In this document: positions 13,959 to 19,339 of the stretch, piece after piece
How the letters are laid out: every line of letters starts with the position of its first letter
Position numbering within the stretch: the first letter of the stretch is position 1
Origin: Streptomyces wedmorensis
Lineage (GTDB): Bacteria; Actinomycetota; Actinomycetes; Streptomycetales; Streptomycetaceae
Assembly: GCF_000716445.1 (NCBI RefSeq)
Contig: NZ_JNWK01000093.1
Coordinates: 1 to 19,339, forward strand
Direction of reading: 5' to 3'
DNA: 19,339 nt
The notes under the pieces: generated by a model
The model's database searches: none
Seen by the model: the letters and a program-made list of their open reading frames with translations, nothing else
What the model was told of the DNA's origin: nothing
Program-made: the position numbers and the translations under genes

Positions 13959-15443
13959 ATGACTACCGGTCTCTCCCCCGAGGGTACGCACACGGCCACC
14001 GCCGCTCTGGGCACCCTCATCCGCGGACACCGCCTCCGCATCGGCCTCACCCAGCGCGAACTGGCGGATCTCTCCACCATCAGCGTCCGCGCCATCCGCG
14101 ATCTGGAGAAGGGGAAGGCCCTGCGGCCCCGCGCCGACACGATCCGGCTGATAGCCGACGGGCTTCGCCTCGGTCCACGGGCCCGCACCGCCCTTGAGGA
14201 GTCCGTCTCCCGGGGCCATCAGGGCGGCGTCGGCCGGCACCTCCTTCCGGAGCGCTGCGCCCCGCCCGTTCCGCTGCACCCGCTGATCGGCCGGGAGGCC
14301 GAGGCCGCGATCCTCGCCGAGGAGCTGCGCTCCGGTGCCGAGCGGCTCGTCACCGTCGTGGGCCTGAGCGGCGTCGGCAAGACCCGTCTCGCCCTGGAGG
14401 CCGCCGCCCGCCTGTACGAGAGCGGCTTCCCCGTCCTCTGGCACACCGCCCCCGACGCCGTCACCGACTGCCTCCCGGCAGCCGACGAAGACCCGCTCGC
14501 CGACCTCGTCGCCGACTGCTCCGCCTATCTCCAGGGCGCGGGCACAGCCCCGACCGCCCCCACACACGGACGCAGACCCGGCGCCGCCGCCCCCGCTCCC
14601 ACCCTCACGGCCCTGGCCGGCTCCGCCTCCGACGAGCTGCCGCCCGTCGCCCTCGCCGCCGCCCTCGGCGACCGGGAGGCGCTGCTGGTCCTGGACGGCG
14701 TCGACACCGCCCGGCTCGACTTCGCCCGCCTCACCCGGCTCCGCCGGGAACTCCCGGGCCTGCGCCTCCTCCTCACCGCCGACACCCCCTGGAACGTCCC
14801 CGGCGAACGCCTCTTCCTCCTCGCCCCACTGGACGCCCCCCTCCCGGCGAACCCCGCCGACCCCGGCGCCGGTGCCGACGCCCCCGCCGTACGCTTCCTG
14901 CTCGCCCGACTCCGCCGCGTACGGCCCGAACTGCTCCCCGACGAGCAGACGGTGGCCCACGCCGCCTGGATCGCCCACCGCCTCGACGGGCACCCCCTCG
15001 CGCTCGCCGCCGCGGCCTCCTGGCTCAGCGTCTGCGACCTGCCCACCCTGCGCGGCATCGTCGAGACCGACCCCGCCGCCGTCCTCGACCACCTCGCCGA
15101 CGGGCACAGCGGCTCCCGCCTCCGCGACCGCGTCGCCCGCACCCTCAGCGCCCTCCCGCCGGAGCAGCGGGACCTCCTCACGGCCCTCTGCGCCGCCCAG
15201 GACACCCCCGCCCCGGACTTCGGGCTCGACGACGTCGTCCGGCTCACCGGCAGGTCCCTCCCGGACGGCGGCCGCATGGTCCGTGCCCTGCTCATCGGCG
15301 GTGTCATCCGCCCCAGCACCGACCACGGCCGCTCCGGCTTCCGGGTGCCGTGCGTCGTCCGCGCGGCCCTGGCCCCTGCCGACGGGACCGGCGCCACGGC
15401 GGCGGAGGCCCCTGCCGCCGTTGCCCCCGCCCCTGCCGCCTGA
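13959..15443 (+). CDS. XRE-family HTH protein fused to a STAND/NB-ARC-type ATPase
   Basis: A 494-residue protein. An XRE helix-turn-helix spans about residues 15-75 (LIRGHRLRIGLTQRELADLSTISVRAIRDLEKGKALRPRADT). A NB-ARC-like ATPase has Walker A VGLSGVGKTRLAL at about 131-143 and a Walker B-like EALLVLDGVD at about 242-251. The later part has a winged-helix-like region around PEQRDLLTALCAAQD. It ends in an Ala/Pro-rich tail without the TPR, WD40 or LuxR module often found on such proteins. GGGAG at 13949-13953 supports ATG 13959. These proteins are taken to be signal-gated regulators. Lying between the SARP target region and the NRPS, it is a likely second cluster regulator. Its ligand and DNA target are unknown. 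Confidence 0.88.
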   Translation: MTTGLSPEGTHTATAALGTLIRGHRLRIGLTQRELADLSTISVRAIRDLEKGKALRPRADTIRLIADGLRLGPRARTALEESVSRGHQGGVGRHLLPERCAPPVPLHPLIGREAEAAILAEELRSGAERLVTVVGLSGVGKTRLALEAAARLYESGFPVLWHTAPDAVTDCLPAADEDPLADLVADCSAYLQGAGTAPTAPTHGRRPGAAAPAPTLTALAGSASDELPPVALAAALGDREALLVLDGVDTARLDFARLTRLRRELPGLRLLLTADTPWNVPGERLFLLAPLDAPLPANPADPGAGADAPAVRFLLARLRRVRPELLPDEQTVAHAAWIAHRLDGHPLALAAAASWLSVCDLPTLRGIVETDPAAVLDHLADGHSGSRLRDRVARTLSALPPEQRDLLTALCAAQDTPAPDFGLDDVVRLTGRSLPDGGRMVRALLIGGVIRPSTDHGRSGFRVPCVVRAALAPADGTGATAAEAPAAVAPAPAA

Positions 15444-15629
15444 CTGCCGCAGCGCCGCCGATCCGCTGCCGTACCGCCGGATCAACTGCCGCTCGTGGGG
15501 CCCGCGCACGGGTTGTATGGCCACTGCCCGGCCGCCGAACGCGGCGGCCGACCGCAGAGCGTCCCTGCCGTTCCCCCGTTCCCGGCCGTCGACCCGACCA
15601 CCGACCCCGGTCACCCACCAGGAGCCTCC

Positions 15630-18600
15630 ATGTCGTTCGACAAGCCCGTCGCCTCCGCACCGGCCGCCGTCCGGTTGCCGCTCTCGGTAGCCCAGCGGGA
15701 CATCTGGACGGCCCACCTCCTCGACCCCACCGGCATCAAGTACAACGTCGGCGAATGCCGGGAGATCCAGGGTCCTGTCGACCCGGAACTGATGGCGGCC
15801 GCCTGGCGGCGCCTGGTCGACGAGGCCGACTTCCTCCGGGTGCGGGGTTTCGAGGACGACGGCGAGCAGGTCTGGCAGCTCGTCGACGCCGACGCCGGGG
15901 AACGCACGCTGGCCCTCACCGACCTCAGCGGGGCCGCCGACCCCGAAGGCGCGGCCTGGGACCTGATCGACGCGCTGATCGGCACGCCCTTCGACCTCAC
16001 CGGCGAGGCCCCGGTCAGGTGCGCGCTGATCAAACTCGCGGAGGACCGTTTCTTCTACTTCTACGGCTTCCACCACCTGGTCGTCGACGGCGTCGGCGTC
16101 TCCATGGCCCTGGCCCGGCTCGTCGAACTGTACGAGCGCGCCGTCGCGGGCGAGCCGTGGGGCGACACCCCGTTCGGCACCCTCGTCGACCTGCTCGCCG
16201 AGGACGCCGCCTACCGCGCCTCCGATGAAGCCGCCGCCGACCTGGCGGCCTGGCGCGCCCACCTGGCCGACGCTCCCGACGCGCCCGCCGGCCTCGTCCG
16301 CGGCCGTGACAGGGCACCGTCCGCACACGGCGGACTGCCCTTCGCCCGCCGCAGCGTCCCCGTCTCCCCGGCCGACGCCGAACGCCTGCGCACCGCCGCC
16401 CGCGCCGCCCGCGTCTCCTGGTCCGTGCTGCTCGTGGCGCTCTTCGCCGCCTACCTCCAGCGCGTCACCGGCCGCCAGGAGCTGATGATCGCCCTGCCCG
16501 TCACCGGCCGGACCACCCGCGCCGCCCGCAGCACCCCCGGCATGACGTCGAACGTCGTGCCGCTGCGCCTGAAGGTCCGGCCGGAGGACCGCCTCGCCGA
16601 CCTGGTGCGCACCGTGTCCGCCGAGGTGAAGCACGGCCTGCGCCACCAGCGGACCCGGTACGAGGACCTGAGCCGCGAGGCCGGTGTCATCGACGGCACC
16701 CGCCGCCTCGCCACACCGGTCCTCAACATCATGGGCTTCCACGCCGAACTGACCGTCGACGGCCACCCGACCGTCAACCACAACGTCAGCAACGGCCCCG
16801 TCGACGACCTCAGCGTCGCCGTCCTCGACCTCGGCCCCGCCCACGGCCTCCGCATCGACTTCGACACCCCGGTCCAGGACGTCGACCCGGCCCTCGTCGC
16901 CGCCCACCAGGACCGCTTCACCTCCTTCGTCACCCGGTTCCTGGCGGAGGACGGGGAGGCACACCAGAGCGCCACCGTGGCCGACCTCGCGCTCCTCGGA
17001 GACGACGAGCGAGCCCTCCTCACCGGCGCCTGGGCCGGCCCTGTCGCACCGCCGGTGGAGACCACGCTCGTCGCCCGCTTCGAGGAGCAGGTGCGGCTCC
17101 ACGCCGACCGCCCCGCCCTGATCGACGCCGCCGGAACCGTCACGTACGCCGAACTCAACGCCTCCGCCAACCACCTCGCCCGCGCGCTGCGCGACGGCGG
17201 CCTCGGGCGCGGCGCCATGGCCGGCATCCTGCTGGAGCGTGGCATCCCGTTCGCCACCGCCCTCCTCGCCGTCCTCAAGACCGGCGCGGGCCACGTCCTC
17301 CTCGATCCCGACTTCCCTGAGGAACGGCTCCGTTCGGCCGCCGTCGACGCGGGCATCACCCACCTCGTCACCACCCCGGCCCTCGCCGCCCGAGCAGACG
17401 GCCCCTGGACGGTCACCCACGCCGGACGGCGCCCCGGACCGGACGCCGTCGCCGACGACCTCGGCGTGCCGATCAGCCCCGACGACCCCGCCTGCCTCAT
17501 GTTCACCTCGGGTTCGACCGGCCGCCCCAAGGCCATCCTGTCCTCGCACCGGAACCTCGTCGCCACCCTCATCGGCCAGCCCTACCTCCCCACCGGCCCC
17601 GACGAGGTCTACCTCCAGTGCTCGCCGATCTCCTGGGACGCCTTCAGCCTGGAATTCTGGGGCCCGCTCCTGCACGGCGGCTCCGCCGTGCTCCAGCCCG
17701 GCCAGAAGCCCGAACCGGCCCTCGTCACCGAGCTGTCCCGCCGCCACGGCGTCACCACGCTCCTGCTCTCCGCGACGCTCTTCAACTACCTCACCGACGA
17801 GCACCCCGAGGCGTTCGAGACCGTCACCACCGCCTTCACCGTCGGCGAGGCCGCGTCCCCGGCCCATGTCCACAAGCTCCAGCGGCTCAAGCCCGGCATC
17901 ACCGTCCTGAACGGATACGGCCCCGCCGAGGTCATGATCTTCGCCACGACCCACGCGGTCGAGCCCGGCGAGCACCCGCACCCGGCGATCCCCGTCGGCA
18001 CCCCCCTCGTCAACAAGCCCGCCTACGTCCTCGACGCCCGCCTCGACCTCTGCCCGCCGGGCGTCACGGGCGAGCTGTACGTCGCGGGCGACGGCCTGGC
18101 CCACGGCTACCTCGGCCGGCCCGACCTCACCGCCGCCCGCTTCGTCCCGGACCCGATCGGCACCACCCCGGGCGGCCGTCTCTACCGCACCGGCGACCTC
18201 GCCCGCTTCGACGCCGACGGGCGGATCGTCTACGAGGGCCGGGCCGACGACCAGATCAAGATCCGGGGCTTCCGGATCGAGCCCGGCGAGACCGAGGCCG
18301 CCCTCCTGACCCACCCGCGGGTCACCCAGGCCGTGGTCACCGTCCACGAACAGCGCCTGGCCGCCTACCTCGTGACCGAAGGCGAGGACGCCCCCGCCCC
18401 GGAGGACATCCGCGGGCACGTCGCCGAACGGCTCCCCGAGCACCTCGTCCCCACCTACGTCACCGTCCTCGAACGTCTCCCCGTCACCCCCAACGGCAAG
18501 ATCGACAAGCGCGCCCTGCCCGCTCCCGCCGCCCTCCTGACCGCCCGCCGCGCCCCGCGCAACCAGACCGAGGAAGTCCTCACCGCCCTCTACGGGCTGA

Positions 18601-19339
18601 CCCTCGGCACGGACCCGGACACGATCGGCATCGACGACAGCTTCTTCGCCCTGGGCGGCCACTCCCTGCTCGCGGCCCGTCTGACGAACCGCGTGGCCGA
18701 GGTGCTGGGTGTGCGGTTGACGATCCGGGACGTCTTCGGGCGGCCGACGCCGGCGGGGCTCGCGGAGCTGATCGTCGAGCGGGGTGGTGAGTCGGCGGGT
18801 TCGGGTCTTCTGCCGGCGTTGGTTCCGGGGGAGGGGGATGGCGAGCTGGTGCCGGTGTCGTACGCGCAGCGGCGGTTGTGGCTGCTGGCCGTTCCAGCGG
18901 GTCCTGGCTCCGGAGCGGGCACGGCTGACGATCGAGCGCCGCCGGACCGAAACGGACGGCCTCGACGCCGGCCTCGCCGAAGAGGCGGGACGCCCCTTCG
19001 ACCTGGCGTCGGCGACTCCCCTCCGCGCCACGGCCTTCGAACTCCCGGACATGTCAGTGGTGTTGGCGCTCGTCCTGCACCACATCGCGACCGACGGCCT
19101 GTCGAACGGGATCTTCTTCGCCGATCTGGAGCGGGCCTATGCCGCTCGTGCGGCGGGTGGGGGCTCGGTGCTGGAGCCGCTCGCGGTGCGATACGCCGAC
19201 TACGCGGCCTGGCAGCGCCGCGTCCTGGGCCCGGCCGGCGCTCGCCCGGGAGGAGGGGTGCACGCCGTTCATGGTGGTGCACGCGGCGTTGGTGGCGGCG
19301 TTGTCCCGGTTGGGTGCGGGTGCGGATCTGGCGATCGGT
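15630..19339 (+). CDS. Non-ribosomal peptide synthetase, C-A-PCP-(C), 3' end beyond the window
   Basis: ATG 15630 has AGGAG five bases upstream. Domain order is: condensation, about residues 15-450, with active site HHLVVDG (148-154); adenylation, about 480-975, with TSGSTGRPKA (from 626), NGYGPAE, YRTGDL, the IKIRGFRIEPGE block and NGKIDK; peptidyl carrier with LGGHSLL, phosphopantetheine Ser1012; then the start of a second C domain (VPVSYAQRRLWLLA). The first C domain ends in a NGPVDDLSVAVLD block like those of EntF/DhbF-type synthetases, so it may accept an acyl or aryl starter from another carrier. From about 18890 the family sequence jumps to +1 and at about 19232 to +2 (see separate entries). 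The original frame remains open to the edge, but its translation there is not NRPS-like. Confidence 0.9.
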   Translation, partial: MSFDKPVASAPAAVRLPLSVAQRDIWTAHLLDPTGIKYNVGECREIQGPVDPELMAAAWRRLVDEADFLRVRGFEDDGEQVWQLVDADAGERTLALTDLSGAADPEGAAWDLIDALIGTPFDLTGEAPVRCALIKLAEDRFFYFYGFHHLVVDGVGVSMALARLVELYERAVAGEPWGDTPFGTLVDLLAEDAAYRASDEAAADLAAWRAHLADAPDAPAGLVRGRDRAPSAHGGLPFARRSVPVSPADAERLRTAARAARVSWSVLLVALFAAYLQRVTGRQELMIALPVTGRTTRAARSTPGMTSNVVPLRLKVRPEDRLADLVRTVSAEVKHGLRHQRTRYEDLSREAGVIDGTRRLATPVLNIMGFHAELTVDGHPTVNHNVSNGPVDDLSVAVLDLGPAHGLRIDFDTPVQDVDPALVAAHQDRFTSFVTRFLAEDGEAHQSATVADLALLGDDERALLTGAWAGPVAPPVETTLVARFEEQVRLHADRPALIDAAGTVTYAELNASANHLARALRDGGLGRGAMAGILLERGIPFATALLAVLKTGAGHVLLDPDFPEERLRSAAVDAGITHLVTTPALAARADGPWTVTHAGRRPGPDAVADDLGVPISPDDPACLMFTSGSTGRPKAILSSHRNLVATLIGQPYLPTGPDEVYLQCSPISWDAFSLEFWGPLLHGGSAVLQPGQKPEPALVTELSRRHGVTTLLLSATLFNYLTDEHPEAFETVTTAFTVGEAASPAHVHKLQRLKPGITVLNGYGPAEVMIFATTHAVEPGEHPHPAIPVGTPLVNKPAYVLDARLDLCPPGVTGELYVAGDGLAHGYLGRPDLTAARFVPDPIGTTPGGRLYRTGDLARFDADGRIVYEGRADDQIKIRGFRIEPGETEAALLTHPRVTQAVVTVHEQRLAAYLVTEGEDAPAPEDIRGHVAERLPEHLVPTYVTVLERLPVTPNGKIDKRALPAPAALLTARRAPRNQTEEVLTALYGLTLGTDPDTIGIDDSFFALGGHSLLAARLTNRVAEVLGVRLTIRDVFGRPTPAGLAELIVERGGESAGSGLLPALVPGEGDGELVPVSYAQRRLWLLAVPAGPGSGAGTADDRAPPDRNGRPRRRPRRRGGTPLRPGVGDSPPRHGLRTPGHVSGVGARPAPHRDRRPVERDLLRRSGAGLCRSCGGWGLGAGAARGAIRRLRGLAAPRPGPGRRSPGRRGARRSWWCTRRWWRRCPGWVRVRIWRS
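18888..19339 (+). pseudogene. Second NRPS condensation domain, broken by two apparent deletions with frameshifts
   Basis: After RRLWLLA (ending 18890, frame of the main gene) the expected C-domain text resumes at 18895 in the next frame as QRVLAPERARLTIERR. It continues through the active site HHIATDG to YADYAAWQRRVLG (ending 19230). From 19235, in the third frame, it resumes as PALAREEGCTPFMVVHAALVAAL. Compared with usual spacing, very roughly 65 residues are missing at the first join and 85 at the second. The surviving pieces are otherwise well preserved, catalytic HHxxxDG included. Either two recent deletions inactivated this domain or repeated NRPS sequence was collapsed during assembly. 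Confidence 0.7.

Noticed and set aside
13722..19085. Very long open frame on the minus strand opposite the XRE and NRPS genes
   Set aside because: Translation is Gly/Asp/Val/Arg-rich with no domain motifs. It is the antisense shadow of C-ending codons in real plus-strand genes, as are the long minus frames opposite the SARP and GH30 genes.

Overview
The window is very GC-rich, with G/C-ending codons, GTG/TTG starts and actinobacterial gene families throughout: a LacI sugar regulator, a SARP, an XRE-STAND ATPase and an NRPS. It is almost certainly from Streptomyces or a close relative. It falls into three blocks.

Block 1 (about 1-6835) looks like a utilisation locus for beta-1,6-galactan (type II arabinogalactan). 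A LacI-family regulator (343-1425) diverges from a sugar ABC-transporter permease whose first 54 codons are at the left edge (163 to 1). Next come a secreted GH30 enzyme with two ricin-type CBM13 modules (2385-4811) and, convergent with it, a cytoplasmic GH35 beta-galactosidase (6745 to 4994). Three CG-centred LacI-type operators link them: 261-274 (regulator/permease), 2069-2082 (GH30) and 6807-6820 (GH35, a perfect 14-mer inside a 40-bp palindrome). The inferred scheme is that GH30 cuts galactan outside the cell, the ABC system imports the oligosaccharides, GH35 hydrolyses them, and the LacI protein represses all of it until an oligosaccharide or galactose inducer appears.

Block 2 (about 6840-10050) is a scarred junction. 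It holds a fragment of an APC-type permease, a TetR regulator reduced to its ligand domain, an IS3-type transposase fragment, and what looks like the 5' stub of another gene. Intact small genes sit among them: an HTH + Clp-N protein whose start codon abuts a 49-bp two-tier palindrome, a DUF1349 protein and a SnoaL-like protein.

Block 3 (about 10100-19339) looks like the start of an NRPS biosynthetic cluster. A large AfsR-type SARP (SARP-NB-ARC-TPR) is followed by a convergent small secreted Thr-Gly-repeat protein, an XRE-STAND ATPase and an NRPS (C-A-PCP-C...) running off the right edge. Direct repeats of a TATC-containing heptamer at 11-bp or two-turn spacing lie upstream of the SARP and again between the small secreted gene and the XRE gene. 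They look like the SARP's own binding sites. The second condensation domain of the NRPS is broken by two apparent internal deletions, each shifting the frame, although the original frame happens to stay open to the window end. Codon usage also changes abruptly in the PCP region. This means either a mosaic or decayed module, or an assembly collapse.
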